This document shows positions 18,110 to 26,784 of a stretch of DNA of 64,000 bases, one piece after another (position 1 is the stretch's first letter; the number at the start of each line of letters is the position of its first letter). The DNA lies in assembly GCA_963697705.1 (NCBI GenBank), contig CAVOPA010000018.1:124001-188000 (forward strand). The letters run 5' to 3'. The notes beneath the pieces are model-generated. The model had not been told where the DNA came from and ran no database searches. It was given only the letters and a program-made list of their open reading frames with translations. A program made the translations under genes and the position numbers. This DNA is from CAVUCH01 sp963697705 (GTDB lineage Bacteria; Acidobacteriota; Vicinamibacteria; Vicinamibacterales; JAENWD01).

Positions 18110-19338
18110 TGCGGCGCTCCAGCGACCTCGGCCAGCGCGGAGTCGAGCCGATCGATCGCCTGATCGATCTCTGTCTCGGTGATCGTCAACGGCGGCAGCA
18201 TGCGCACGACGGTCCGCGCCGTCCCGTTCACGAGCAGCCCGCGCCGGCGCGCGGCGTCCACCACCGGCGCCGCGGGCCGATCGAGGTCGAGGCCGCGCAT
18301 CAGGCCCCGGCCGCGCACCTCGCGCACCATGGTGTGGATGCGCGCGAGCTCCAGCAGCCGCGTCTCCAGGTGCGCGCCCGCCCGCGCGACGTGATCCAGC
18401 AGCCCGCCCTCGAGCAACTGGCTGACGACGAACAGTCCTGCACGGCAGGCCAACAGGTTGCCGCCGTACGTGCTCCCGTGATCGCCGAAGTCGAGGCGCG
18501 CCGCCACGTCCTCGGCCACGAGCGCGGCACCAATGGGAATGCCTGCGCCGAGCGCCTTGCCGATCGACACGAGGTGCGGCCGAAGACCCAGCACCGGATA
18601 GAAGAACGGGTGACCGGTCCGCCCGAGACCGCACTGGACCTCGTCGCAGATGAGCAGCGTGCCCGTCCGATCGCACGCCTCCTGCACTGCCCCGGCGAAG
18701 GCCGCTGTCAGCGGGCGCACGCCTCCCTCGCCCTGGACGGCTTCGAGCACCACGACCGCCGTGTCGGTCGTGATCGCCGTCTGGAGCCCGGCGATGTCGC
18801 TGGGCGAGACGAACGTGACGTCTCCGAGCAGCGGCGCGAACGGGTCCCGGTAGTGCGGGTCTCCGGTGACCGACAGCGACCCCATGGTGCGGCCGTGGAA
18901 CGCGCCCTCGAGCGCCACGATCCGCGTACGGGCAATCTCGCCGGCCGTGTACCAGTAGCGGCGTGCGAACTTCAGGCACGCCTCCATCCCCTCGGTGCCG
19001 CTGTTGCAGAAGAACGTCCGATCGAGGCCCGACATCGATGCGAGCCTCTCCGCCAGCTGTCCCTGGTAGGGATGAAAGAAGAGGTTCGAGCAGTGCAGAA
19101 GCACCTGCGCCTGTTCGGCGACGATGCGCGCCAGCTCCGGGTTCGCGTGGCCGAGCGAGGCCACACCGACGCCCGAGATGAGATCGAGGTACTCGCGGCC
19201 GTCGCTGTCGTACAGGTACACGCCGCGTCCGTGCGTGACGACGAGGGGCGCGCGGCGATAGACCTGTACTACGCGCTTCGCCTCGAGCGCGGGCACGCTG
19301 GTCGTGAGGCTCTCTACGTGTGTGGAACTCATCGTCAC
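18106..19338 (-). CDS. argD: Acetylornithine aminotransferase
   Basis: The 410-residue class III PLP enzyme converts N-acetylglutamate semialdehyde to N-acetylornithine. Family marks: NSGTEGMEACLKFAR (112-126), FHGRTMGSLSVTG, LEAVQGEGG, LLICDEVQCGLGRTG and the PLP lysine K261 in SIGKALGAG. The start is GTG 19338, overlapping the argB stop as GTGA; an ATG two codons later (19332) is an alternative. Its stop overlaps the GNAT gene. The position in the operon supports ArgD rather than another ornithine-type transaminase. Confidence 0.92.
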   Translation of the reverse strand: MTMSSTHVESLTTSVPALEAKRVVQVYRRAPLVVTHGRGVYLYDSDGREYLDLISGVGVASLGHANPELARIVAEQAQVLLHCSNLFFHPYQGQLAERLASMSGLDRTFFCNSGTEGMEACLKFARRYWYTAGEIARTRIVALEGAFHGRTMGSLSVTGDPHYRDPFAPLLGDVTFVSPSDIAGLQTAITTDTAVVVLEAVQGEGGVRPLTAAFAGAVQEACDRTGTLLICDEVQCGLGRTGHPFFYPVLGLRPHLVSIGKALGAGIPIGAALVAEDVAARLDFGDHGSTYGGNLLACRAGLFVVSQLLEGGLLDHVARAGAHLETRLLELARIHTMVREVRGRGLMRGLDLDRPAAPVVDAARRRGLLVNGTARTVVRMLPPLTITETEIDQAIDRLDSALAEVAGAPQ

Positions 19339-20159
19339 GCCACCATCCGTGTGAGGGAATCCGGGGTATGCCGGTCGTCGGCGGCCGTGAGCACCGCCTC
19401 CAGCGACTCCGCGCGCCGGCCGTCCATCAACAGCACTTCCGCCGCACCGCTCTCCAGGGCGTCCTGACAGGCCCGGAGCTTCGCGATCATCCCGGCACTC
19501 GCGGTGCCGCTCGCAATCAGTACGCCGGCCGCCGCCCGGTCGAGACGTTCGATCGTGCGCCCGCGGGCATCGAGCACGCCGGGGGTCGCGCCGGCAACGA
19601 CGAGCCGGGCCGCGGTCAGGTGGCCGGCAATGTGCGCCGCCATCGTGTCGGCATTCACGTTGTAGAGGGCGCCCTCGCTGCTCGTGCCGATACTCGCGAC
19701 CACCGGCAGGTAGCCGCCGGCGCTCAGATCGAGCAGCAGGCGCGGCCAGCGTCTCCCGGTGGGCCGTCCGACGAAGCCAAGATCGGTGACCGCCCCATCG
19801 CTGCTCACGTGTGGCGGCGCCGCATCGACGACGGCGAGCCCGGCGTCCGCGCCCGTGAGGCCGACCGCCCGCCCGCCGGCCGCGTTGATCGCCGCCACGA
19901 AGCGTGTGTTGATCGCGCCGGCGAGCACCTCGACCACCACCGCCAGGGTGGCGGCATCGGTCACGCGCACGCCGTCGACCTGCCGCTTCTCGAGGCCGGC
20001 GCGCGTCAGCGCCGCATCGATCTCGCGTCCGCCGCCGTGCACGACGACCAGCGGCACGACCGACGCGGCCCGCACGATCGCCGCCGCCAGCTCCCGCATC
20101 CGGGCCGGCTCCTCGAGCAGCTCGCCGCCGAGCTTCAGCACCCGCCAGCCGTGCCTCAC
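19335..20159 (-). CDS. argB: Acetylglutamate kinase
   Basis: The 274-residue amino-acid kinase phosphorylates N-acetylglutamate with ATP. It begins VRHGWRVLKLGGELL and has VVVHGGGREIDAAL, NTRFVAAINAAGGRAVGLTG, YNVNADTMAAHIAG and GTASAGMIAKLRAC. The GTG at 20159 overlaps the argC stop as GTGA, which fixes the start; the same frame stays open upstream inside argC but that part is not coding. There is no long N-terminal helix of the kind linked with arginine-inhibited hexamers, so feedback control here is uncertain. Confidence 0.92.
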   Translation of the reverse strand: MRHGWRVLKLGGELLEEPARMRELAAAIVRAASVVPLVVVHGGGREIDAALTRAGLEKRQVDGVRVTDAATLAVVVEVLAGAINTRFVAAINAAGGRAVGLTGADAGLAVVDAAPPHVSSDGAVTDLGFVGRPTGRRWPRLLLDLSAGGYLPVVASIGTSSEGALYNVNADTMAAHIAGHLTAARLVVAGATPGVLDARGRTIERLDRAAAGVLIASGTASAGMIAKLRACQDALESGAAEVLLMDGRRAESLEAVLTAADDRHTPDSLTRMVA

Positions 20160-21166
20160 GCGAGCAACCCCGCGCGCTCGTCGAAGCCGAACGCCACGTT
20201 GAAGTCCTGCACCGCCTGGCCCGCGGCGCCCTTCAGCAGGTTGTCGATCACGGACACTACGACCAGGCGGCCGCTGGCGGCATCGAGCGTCCACCCGATG
20301 TCGCAGAAATTCGTGTACGCCACGTGCTTGATGGCGGGCAGCGTGCTCCCGGTCAGCCGGATGAACGGTGCGGCCGTGTAGGCCGACCGGTAGATGTCGT
20401 CAATGCGCTCCGTCGTCGTACCAGCCGTAACGCGCGTGTAGATCGTCTCGAGAATGCCGCGGTCGAGCGGCACGAGGTGCGGCACGAACGTGACGCCGAC
20501 GCCGAGCTCCTGCTCGATTTCGGCGGCGTGCCGGTGCGCGAACACGCCGTACGCCGACACGCTGCCGTGGCATTCGGAGAAGTGCGTGCGTTCACTCGGC
20601 GCCTTGCCGGCGCCCGACACACCCGACTTCGCGTCGATGATGATGTCGCCGGAGACGATCCCGGCGTCGACGAGCGGAGCGAGGGCGAGCACCGCGGCGG
20701 TCGGATAGCACCCGGGACAGGACACGAGCGGCGCATCGCGCAGTTCGGCCCGCCGCCGTTCGGTCAAACCGTAGACGAGGTGCGGCGGCACGGCGCCGGT
20801 CTTCGGGTACCACCGCGCGCGGGCGTCGCCGTCGCGGAGGCGAAAGGCGCCCGAGAGGTCGAACACGCGCACGCCGCGTGCGAGCAGGTGCGGCGCGAGC
20901 TCGGCCGACGCCTCTTCCGGGAGCGCCAGGAACACGGCGGTGCTGTCCCGAGCGAGCGTGTCGCGATCGAGGGGGACGACCGCGCCGTCCCACACGCGGG
21001 CCAGACCGGGGAGCGTGCGCTGCGGGCTCGATGCGCTCGACGCCATCGCCCAGGCCAGCTGCGAGTGCGGGTGGCGGGCCAGCAGGCGAACGAGCTCCTG
21101 CCCGGCGTATCCTGTCGCCCCCGCCACCCCGACGCGCAGCCGCTCCCGTGTCGCCACACTGTTCAT
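20156..21166 (-). CDS. argC: N-acetyl-gamma-glutamyl-phosphate reductase
   Basis: The 336-residue NADPH-dependent enzyme reduces N-acetylglutamyl phosphate to the semialdehyde. It shows the nucleotide-binding start RVGVAGATGYAGQELVRLL, the catalytic cysteine C153 in SCPGCYPTA, and the HRHAAEIEQEL and NFCDIGW regions near the end. The ATG at 21166 is the first gene of the minus-strand arg operon. A near-consensus promoter (21190-21218) and a sequence shared with the argR start (21162-21178) lie directly upstream, suggesting ArgR control. Confidence 0.93.
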   Translation of the reverse strand: MNSVATRERLRVGVAGATGYAGQELVRLLARHPHSQLAWAMASSASSPQRTLPGLARVWDGAVVPLDRDTLARDSTAVFLALPEEASAELAPHLLARGVRVFDLSGAFRLRDGDARARWYPKTGAVPPHLVYGLTERRRAELRDAPLVSCPGCYPTAAVLALAPLVDAGIVSGDIIIDAKSGVSGAGKAPSERTHFSECHGSVSAYGVFAHRHAAEIEQELGVGVTFVPHLVPLDRGILETIYTRVTAGTTTERIDDIYRSAYTAAPFIRLTGSTLPAIKHVAYTNFCDIGWTLDAASGRLVVVSVIDNLLKGAAGQAVQDFNVAFGFDERAGLLA

Positions 21167-21178
21167 GTCTTTATGCAG
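21162..21178 (-). promoter_or_regulatory. Candidate ArgR operator at the argC start
   Basis: On the minus strand this reads CTGCATAAAGACATGAA and covers the argC ATG. Nearly the same string, CTGCATAAACATGAA, covers the argR ATG. Binding by ArgR is inferred. Confidence 0.4.
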
Positions 21179-21189
21179 CCGAGCGGATA

Positions 21190-21218
21190 AGTATACGGAT
21201 CTCGGGCCGGAGGATCAA
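21190..21218 (-). promoter_or_regulatory. Sigma-70-type promoter of the argCBDAJF operon
   Basis: On the minus strand TTGATC (21218-21213) and TATACT (21195-21190) are 17 bases apart, 23 bp before the argC ATG. Confidence 0.7.
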
Positions 21219-21312
21219 GCCTGCCGCCCAGGCTCGAGACGAGAGGCTACGATCGTCAGCCGTGTCGGGCTCCGCGCCTCTGCAGCGAGCCCGCCGGTGC
21301 CTGTCGCTGTTG

Positions 21313-21318
21313 TATAAT
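21313..21318 (+). promoter_or_regulatory. Candidate -10 box of argR
   Basis: A perfect TATAAT lies 21 bp before the argR ATG. No good -35 box is found at the usual distance, so activator help or an incidental match is possible. Confidence 0.45.
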
Positions 21319-21329
21319 CCCTCGTCTGA

Positions 21330-21344
21330 CTGCATAAACATGAA
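21330..21344 (+). promoter_or_regulatory. Candidate ArgR operator at the argR start
   Basis: CTGCATAAACATGAA spans the argR start codon and contains the near-palindrome TGCAT-AAAC-ATGAA. It is the counterpart of the site at the argC start and would allow autoregulation. Confidence 0.4.
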
Positions 21345-21792
21345 GGCCCGCCGCCAGTCGCTCATCCTCCAGCTGCTCGACCGGCAGCCGATCCGCAACC
21401 AGGAACAGCTGCGGCACGGGCTTCGGACACACGGCGTCGTGGCGACGCAGGCGACCATCTCGCGCGACATCAAGGAGCTCGGCCTGGTCAAGCGCGCAGC
21501 GGACGGCGCCTACCAGCGCGCGGCAGCCCCCGGGCCGGCCGCCGTCGCCAGCACCACGGCGCTGACGCGCGCGATTGCCGGCTCGGTCATCGAGGCCGAC
21601 CACGTGCAGCAGCTCGTGGTGCTCAAGACCCCGCCCGGACAGGCCAACGTGACCGCCATCGCCATCGATCGCGCGCAGCTCACCGAGGTCGTCGGCACCA
21701 TCGCCGGCGACGACACCATCCTCGTCATCCTGCGCGATCCGAGGCGGGCGACTGCGTTCGAGGCGCGCGTGCGCGACATCATCCGCCGCTGA
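21340..21792 (+). CDS. argR: Arginine repressor
   Basis: The 150-residue transcription factor has an N-terminal winged-helix domain (RQSLILQLLDRQPIRNQEQL, then ATQATISRDIKELGLVK, the recognition segment) and a C-terminal domain for hexamer formation and arginine binding (LVVLKTPPGQANVTAIAID, GTIAGDDTILVILRD). With arginine bound it represses biosynthesis genes. The ATG at 21340 was chosen by family length; the frame is open far upstream but that is the reverse side of argC. It lies between the divergent argCBDAJF operon and argG-argH, an ideal place to control both. Confidence 0.92.
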   Translation: MKARRQSLILQLLDRQPIRNQEQLRHGLRTHGVVATQATISRDIKELGLVKRAADGAYQRAAAPGPAAVASTTALTRAIAGSVIEADHVQQLVVLKTPPGQANVTAIAIDRAQLTEVVGTIAGDDTILVILRDPRRATAFEARVRDIIRR

Positions 21793-21889
21793 TCGCCCGC
21801 CAACAGCGGTCGTGATCGGCGCCGGCCGGACAGGGTGAGGATAGAGGCACCCTGCCTGGCGGGGGTCCGGGCGGGGAGAACGGACACAC

Positions 21890-23111
21890 ATGGAACGCAT
21901 CGTTCTGGCCTACTCGGGCGGGCTCGACACGTCGGTGGCCATCCCGTGGCTGACCGAGACGCTCGGCGCCGAGGTCATTGCCGTCACGCTCGACCTCGGT
22001 CAAGGCAGCGAGCTGAACCAGGTGCGCGAGCGGGCGCTCGCGGCCGGGGCCGTCCGCGCCCATGTGCTCGACGTGTGCGACACCTTCGCGCGCGGGTTCG
22101 TGCTCCCTGCCTTGCAGGCCGGCGCGCTCTACGAGAGCCAGTACCCGCTCGCCGCCGCGCTCGCGCGTCCGCTGATGGCGCAGACGCTCGTGGATCTCGC
22201 CGCGATGGAGGGGGCGACCGCCATCGCGCACGGGTCCACAGGGAAGGGCAACGGGCAGGCGCGGCTCGATCTCGCGGTGCGCGCGCTCAACCCCTCGCTG
22301 CGCATCCTCGCGCCCGCGCGCCAGTGGAACATGACACGGGCGCAGGCGATCGCCTACGCCGCGGCTCGCGGCATACCGGTGGCACCGACGCTGGAGCACC
22401 CGTACAGGTACGGACGCCAACCTGTGGGGCCGCTCGGTCTCCTGCGGCGTGCTCGAGGATCCCTGGGCGGAGCCACCCGCGGACGTGTTCAAGCTCACGC
22501 GCCCGGTCGAGCACGGACCGGGCGACCCCGCGTACGTCGAGCTGACCTTCGAGGCGGGTGTGCCGGTGGCGCTGAACGGCGTGCCCATGCCGCTCGTCGA
22601 GCTCCTTGCCACCGTCGCGACGATTGCCGGCCACCACGGCGTCGGCCGAATCGACATGGTCGAGAATCGGCTGCTCGGCATCAAGTCGCGCGAGATCCAT
22701 GAGGCGCCGGCCGCCGTCGTGCTCCACGCGGCGCACCGCGACCTGCAGGCGTTCGTGACGACGCGCGAGCTCGATCGGATTGCGCGTCACCTCGGCGCCG
22801 CGTACGGCGACCTGGTGTACAACGGCCTCTGGTTCACGGATGCGCGCCGGGCGATGGACGCCTTTGTCGCCGCCGTGCAGCAGCGCGTGACCGGCGATGT
22901 TCGCGTCAAGCTGTTCCGCGGCGATTGCCAGGTGGTCGGCCGCCGATCGCCGTACGCCGTGTACGATCCCGGCCTCAGCACCTACGGCGACGGCGACCGC
23001 TTCGATCACTCCGCCGCCGAGGGCTTCATCCGGATCTGGGGCCTCCCCTTCGAGACATCCGCCCGCACGGCTGCGGGCGCCGGCCGGCCGGCTTCAACCC
23101 GCGCCGAGTAG
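21890..23111 (+). CDS. argG: Argininosuccinate synthase, reading frame broken by one surplus base
   Basis: The enzyme joins citrulline and aspartate using ATP. The first part starts MERIVLAYSGGLDTSVAIPW (ATP pyrophosphatase loop SGGLDTS) and contains HGSTGKGNGQARLDLA. It leaves frame after EHPYR at 22408. Removing the t at 22409 restores EHPYRTDANLWGRSVSCGVLE and continues in the second frame through DPWAEPPADVF, GHHGVGRIDMVENRLLGIKS and the C-terminal YNGLWF region. The corrected length is 406 residues, normal for ArgG. As argH follows intact and arginine synthesis is otherwise complete, the single extra base is probably a consensus error, or a very recent mutation. Confidence 0.88.
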
Positions 23112-23129
23112 GAAGGCAGACACCCGCGC

Positions 23130-24521
23130 ATGCCGCATCTCTGGTCCGGCCGCTTCGACACCGAACCGAACGCCGCCGTCTTCGACTTCAACGCGTCGTT
23201 CCGGTTCGATCGCCGCCTGTTCGAGGACGACTGCACCGGCAGCCTGGCGTGGGCCGGCGCACTGCGTGCCGCCGGCGTACTGTCGGCGGCGGATGCGGAC
23301 GCCATCGAGGCGGCGCTCACCGAGATCCTCCGGCGCGGGCGCGAAGATCCTGCCTTCGTCGGCGGGCCCGATGAGGACGTGCACTCGTTTGTCGAACGGC
23401 AGCTGGTCGAACGCATCGGGGATGCGGGGCGCCGGCTGCACACGGGACGCTCGCGGAACGAGCAAGTATCGCTCGATCTGCGACTCTACCTCCGGCGGCG
23501 CACAACCGTCCTGCAGCAGGGGATCGCCGCAACAATCGGCGCGCTCGCGGATCTGGCCGAGCGGTGCGGCACGTCGCTGATGCCGGCCTACACGCACCTG
23601 CGGCGTGCGCAACCGGTGCTCGTGGCGCACTTCCTGCTCGCGCACGCGGCCGCGCTGCGACGCGATCACGCGCGCCTCGGGGCGGTCGCCGCGGAAGCCG
23701 ACGCGCTGCCGCTCGGGTCCGGGGCGGTTGCGGGGACCAACTACGCCATTGATACCGCTGCGCTGGCTGCCCGGCTCGGTTTCTCACGCGTCGTCGCCAA
23801 CAGCATCGATGCCTCGTCGGACCGCGACTTCGTGTCGGCCTTCCTGCACGCCTGCGCGCTCGCGATGGTCCACCTGAGCCGCTTCGCGGAGGACATCATC
23901 ATCTTCAGCGGTGAGGAACACGGGTTCTTCGACCTGTCGGACGCGGCCTCGACCGGCAGCAGCATGATGCCGCAGAAGAAGAATCCTGATCCGCTCGAGC
24001 TCGTGCGCGGCAAGACGGGGCGTGCGATCGGCCACCTCACCGGCTGGCTGGCGACAATGAAAGGCCTGCCGAGCGGGTACAACAAGGACCTGCAGGAGGA
24101 CAAGGAAGCGGTCTTCGACGCCGACGCCACCCTCGCCACGTCTCTCGAGTCGGTTGGCGTGGTTGTCGAAGGCTTGACCGTGAACGCCCAGCGGTCCGGG
24201 CCGGCGGCGAGCGGCTTGCTGCTTGCTACCGATGTTGCCGATTACCTCGTGGCGCGGGGTCTGCCGTTCCGGAGCGCCCACGAGCTCGTCGGTGCCATGA
24301 CGCGCCGGCTGCTCGCCGAGAAGCGCTCGTTCGAGGATCTGAGCCCGGCCGAGTGGCGGGGGGTCAGCGAGCTGTTCGAAGCGGACATCGTCCCGCGGAT
24401 CACGGCCGCGGCATCGGTGGCCGCTCGGCAAACGCCGCAGTCCACGCGTCCCGAGGCCGTCCGCGCGGCGCTCGACGAGCTGCGCACGTGGCTGCGCACC
24501 GCTGCTCCCGGTGAACGATGA
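23130..24521 (+). CDS. argH: Argininosuccinate lyase
   Basis: The 463-residue member of the fumarase/aspartase superfamily splits argininosuccinate into arginine and fumarate. It has the start LWSGRFDTEPN, DEDVHSFVERQL, the substrate segment TGRSRNEQV, YTHLRRAQPV and the superfamily signature GSSMMPQKKNPDPLEL, which includes the flexible catalytic-serine loop. It starts 18 bp after argG and is probably its operon partner. The length is normal and no motif is missing. Confidence 0.93.
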   Translation: MPHLWSGRFDTEPNAAVFDFNASFRFDRRLFEDDCTGSLAWAGALRAAGVLSAADADAIEAALTEILRRGREDPAFVGGPDEDVHSFVERQLVERIGDAGRRLHTGRSRNEQVSLDLRLYLRRRTTVLQQGIAATIGALADLAERCGTSLMPAYTHLRRAQPVLVAHFLLAHAAALRRDHARLGAVAAEADALPLGSGAVAGTNYAIDTAALAARLGFSRVVANSIDASSDRDFVSAFLHACALAMVHLSRFAEDIIIFSGEEHGFFDLSDAASTGSSMMPQKKNPDPLELVRGKTGRAIGHLTGWLATMKGLPSGYNKDLQEDKEAVFDADATLATSLESVGVVVEGLTVNAQRSGPAASGLLLATDVADYLVARGLPFRSAHELVGAMTRRLLAEKRSFEDLSPAEWRGVSELFEADIVPRITAAASVAARQTPQSTRPEAVRAALDELRTWLRTAAPGER

Positions 24522-24523
24522 TG

Positions 24524-24553
24524 TTGCGTATAACTTTGCGGCTCTGCTAGACT
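24524..24553 (+). promoter_or_regulatory. Candidate promoter before the small zinc-motif gene
   Basis: TTGCGT (24524-24529) and TAGACT (24548-24553) are 18 bases apart. ACTTTGCGGC occurs twice here (24533 and 24551), possibly a binding site or chance duplication. Confidence 0.4.
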
Positions 24554-24606
24554 TTGCGGCGCCCATCCCGCGTGCGACCCCTATTTCACTCCCGTCTGGA
24601 GGGTTG

Positions 24607-25296
24607 ATGCAACAGCGTCAGCTGCGACTTGGCGACATCGTCGATGACTACTGTCCGCGCGAGAGACGTGTCACCAATCACGCCATTGTCGCGATGGTCG
24701 AACAGGACGTGAAGCAGACCCGCTGCACGACCTGCGACACCGAACACGAATACAAGCAGGCCAAGGTGCCATCACAGCGCAAGAAGAAGGCGGCACCCGG
24801 CGCGCTCTACCAGGAGGTTCTCGCCGGGATCCCCCGCAAGCCCACGACGTCCCCATCCGAGTCCTCTGACGAGTCCGCACCTGGGAAACAGCCCGACACC
24901 GACGTCGCGCCGGCCGTTGGCGCCGAGGCGGCCCAGGCTGCGTCTGCGCCCGAGCCAGTGGACGAAGTTGACGGTCCGGTGCACCGGCCGTTGATCCGCG
25001 CGACCCTGCCTCGTCCAGAGGGCCAGGTGCCCACGCGGCAGGCGCCGGAGTTCACGATTCGCCAGCCGATGGCCAGGCCGGGACGGTTCCGGCCGGGCGG
25101 TGGCGGTGGCGCGGGGCGGCGCGGACCGGCAGGCCACGGCGCGAACGGCAGCGGCTTCGAGTTCGGCGGACGCAGGAATGCGGGCGCAGCCGGCGGCAGC
25201 CCGCACGGCGCAGGCAATCGCGCCCGTCCGGCGCAGGGCGAACGGCAAGGCCCGCCGCAGCATCGGCGGCGCGGCGGCAAGAAGCGCTCGAAGTAG
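24607..25296 (+). CDS. Uncharacterised protein with one CxxC motif and a basic Gly/Arg-rich tail
   Basis: The 229-residue product starts at ATG 24607 behind a GGAGG ribosome site. The N-terminal 60 residues look conserved (LGDIVDDYCPRERRVTNHAI, then DVKQTRCTTCDTEHEYK) and hold a CxxC pair that could be part of a metal or redox site. The middle is an acidic, Ala/Pro-rich disordered stretch. The last 80 residues are rich in Gly, Arg and Pro and end HRRRGGKKRSK, resembling RGG-type nucleic-acid-binding tails. No known family was recognised; RNA binding is a guess from composition. Confidence 0.6.
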   Translation: MQQRQLRLGDIVDDYCPRERRVTNHAIVAMVEQDVKQTRCTTCDTEHEYKQAKVPSQRKKKAAPGALYQEVLAGIPRKPTTSPSESSDESAPGKQPDTDVAPAVGAEAAQAASAPEPVDEVDGPVHRPLIRATLPRPEGQVPTRQAPEFTIRQPMARPGRFRPGGGGGAGRRGPAGHGANGSGFEFGGRRNAGAAGGSPHGAGNRARPAQGERQGPPQHRRRGGKKRSK

Positions 25297-25474
25297 CCTG
25301 ACGCGCGATTTGCCCCGTCGCCCGACGGTGGTGCTGCCCGATTGCGGCAGCCTCGATCTGCACACTATCTTGCCCACTGGTTCGCTGATGATCCCGTTTG
25401 TGTGCGTCTCAGGGCCGGGTGCGCCTGGTCAGGGTCTCGCAAGCAGGGCCTTGTCCAGAACTGCATGACATCTT

Positions 25475-25790
25475 TGTAGTACCCGGCTGTTGGCCGTGCC
25501 TGTTTTTGTGGCCCCGGCTGTGGGCGTGCGTGTTTGTAGTGCCCGGCTTTAGCCGGGCTCTTTGCAGCACCTGCTCCCAGCCAGGCTCGTCTCTGTGGTC
25601 CGGTCGCGGCGCTTGTTGTGTAGTGCCCGTCGGTGGCGGCGTTTGTTTTTTGTAGTGCCTGCCTGTGGGCCCAAGAGCCCGGCTAAAGCCGGGCACTACA
25701 AGACACGCACGCCCACAGCCGGCTTGGTTTTTGTCGTGCCTTGCTGTGGGCGCTCCTTGTTTCTTGTAGTGCCCGGCTTTAGCCGGGCCT
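25475..25790. repeat. Cluster of REP-like palindromic repeats
   Basis: The 541-bp gap 25297-25837 contains no gene. GTAGTGCCCGGCTTTAGCCGGGC occurs complete at 25536-25558 and 25766-25788, and inverted at 25677-25699. Several decayed partial copies (e.g. near 25475, 25620 and 25655) lie between, with T-rich spacers. A related element occurs at 60212. Each copy folds into a hairpin. These are of the REP/BIME kind; no REP-associated transposase is in the window. Confidence 0.85.
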
Positions 25791-25837
25791 TGTCGCCAGC
25801 AGGTCGAGTGACGCGGCACGCCAGCGAGTGAGGCGAT

Positions 25838-26611
25838 ATGAGTGAACTGACCGGCAAGCACGGGCTGATCGTCGGTATTGCCAACAAGCGGTCGATTGCG
25901 TGGGCCATCGCCAAAGTTACCGCCGCGGCGGGCGCCCGTCTCGCGGTGACCTACCAGGGCGAGCGGCTGGAAGAAAACGTGCGCGACCTCGCCAGCGAGC
26001 TGACCGATCCGCTCATCCTGCCGTGCGACGTCACGAACGATGCCCAGATTGCCGACTTGATGACGTCGGTCGAGCGCGAGTTCGGCGGGCTCGATTTCCT
26101 CGTGCACGGCGCCGCGTTCGCGCCGCGCGAGGAGCTCAGTGCTCCGTTCGTCAACACGTCGCGCGACGGCTTCCGGATCGCGCTCGACGTCAGCGCCTAC
26201 TCCCTCATTGCGCTCACGCGCGGTGCGGTGCCGCTGATGGCTGCACGCGGCGGCGGCAGCATTCTCACGCTCACCTATCTGGGCAGCGAGCGCGTGTTCG
26301 AGAACTACAACGTGATGGGAGTCGCCAAGGCCGCACTCGAGGCGAGCGTGCGCTACCTGGCCAGTGATCTGGGGCCCCAGAACATTCGCGTAAACGCCAT
26401 CTCGGCTGGTCCGATCAAGACCCTCGCTGCGTCCGGCATCGGCGGCTTCTCGAAGATCCTGCAGGTCTACCGGGAACGCGCGCCGCTGCGCCGCAACGTG
26501 GAGAGCGGGGAAGTGGCAGATACCGCGCGTTTCCTCCTGGGGCCCGCCGGTCGCGGCATCACCGGGAGCGTCGTCCCGGTGGATGGCGGCTTCAACATCA
26601 TGGGGTTTTAG
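25838..26611 (+). CDS. fabI: Enoyl-[acyl-carrier-protein] reductase (NADH)
   Basis: The 257-residue SDR-type enzyme performs the last reduction in each fatty-acid elongation round. It has the FabI nucleotide site GLIVGIANKRSIAW (replacing the GxxxGxG of other SDRs), the catalytic set Y147, Y157 and K164 in TYLGSERV...YNVMGVAKA, and the C-terminal VVPVDGGFNIMGF. Length and motifs are fully normal. It stands alone, between a repeat cluster upstream and a BON-domain gene 174 bp downstream. Confidence 0.93.
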   Translation: MSELTGKHGLIVGIANKRSIAWAIAKVTAAAGARLAVTYQGERLEENVRDLASELTDPLILPCDVTNDAQIADLMTSVEREFGGLDFLVHGAAFAPREELSAPFVNTSRDGFRIALDVSAYSLIALTRGAVPLMAARGGGSILTLTYLGSERVFENYNVMGVAKAALEASVRYLASDLGPQNIRVNAISAGPIKTLAASGIGGFSKILQVYRERAPLRRNVESGEVADTARFLLGPAGRGITGSVVPVDGGFNIMGF

Positions 26612-26619
26612 ATCTCACG

Positions 26620-26690
26620 CCTCGGTTCCGGGTTCCATGTTCCAGGTCAGTTCCACGTTCCAAATCAGGTGCCGCGTTCCTGGTTCGGTC
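26620..26690. repeat. GTTCC-type low-complexity repeat
   Basis: Between fabI and the BON gene GTTCC recurs about seven times at 9-15 base intervals (e.g. GGTTCCGGGTTCCATGTTCC). It looks like a decayed short tandem repeat. Confidence 0.6.
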
Positions 26691-26784
26691 CGCTCAGGGT
26701 CGCGACGGCCAGCAACGCAGCAGGTACGCCGTGCGCCCTCCGGCATTTCGCTTGCTCTCTCTTGCGCCTGGAGGAGACTGCTTG

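Noticed and set aside
16311..19467. Long plus-strand frames opposite the arg operon
   Set aside because: They mirror argJ, argA and argD and lack any domain.
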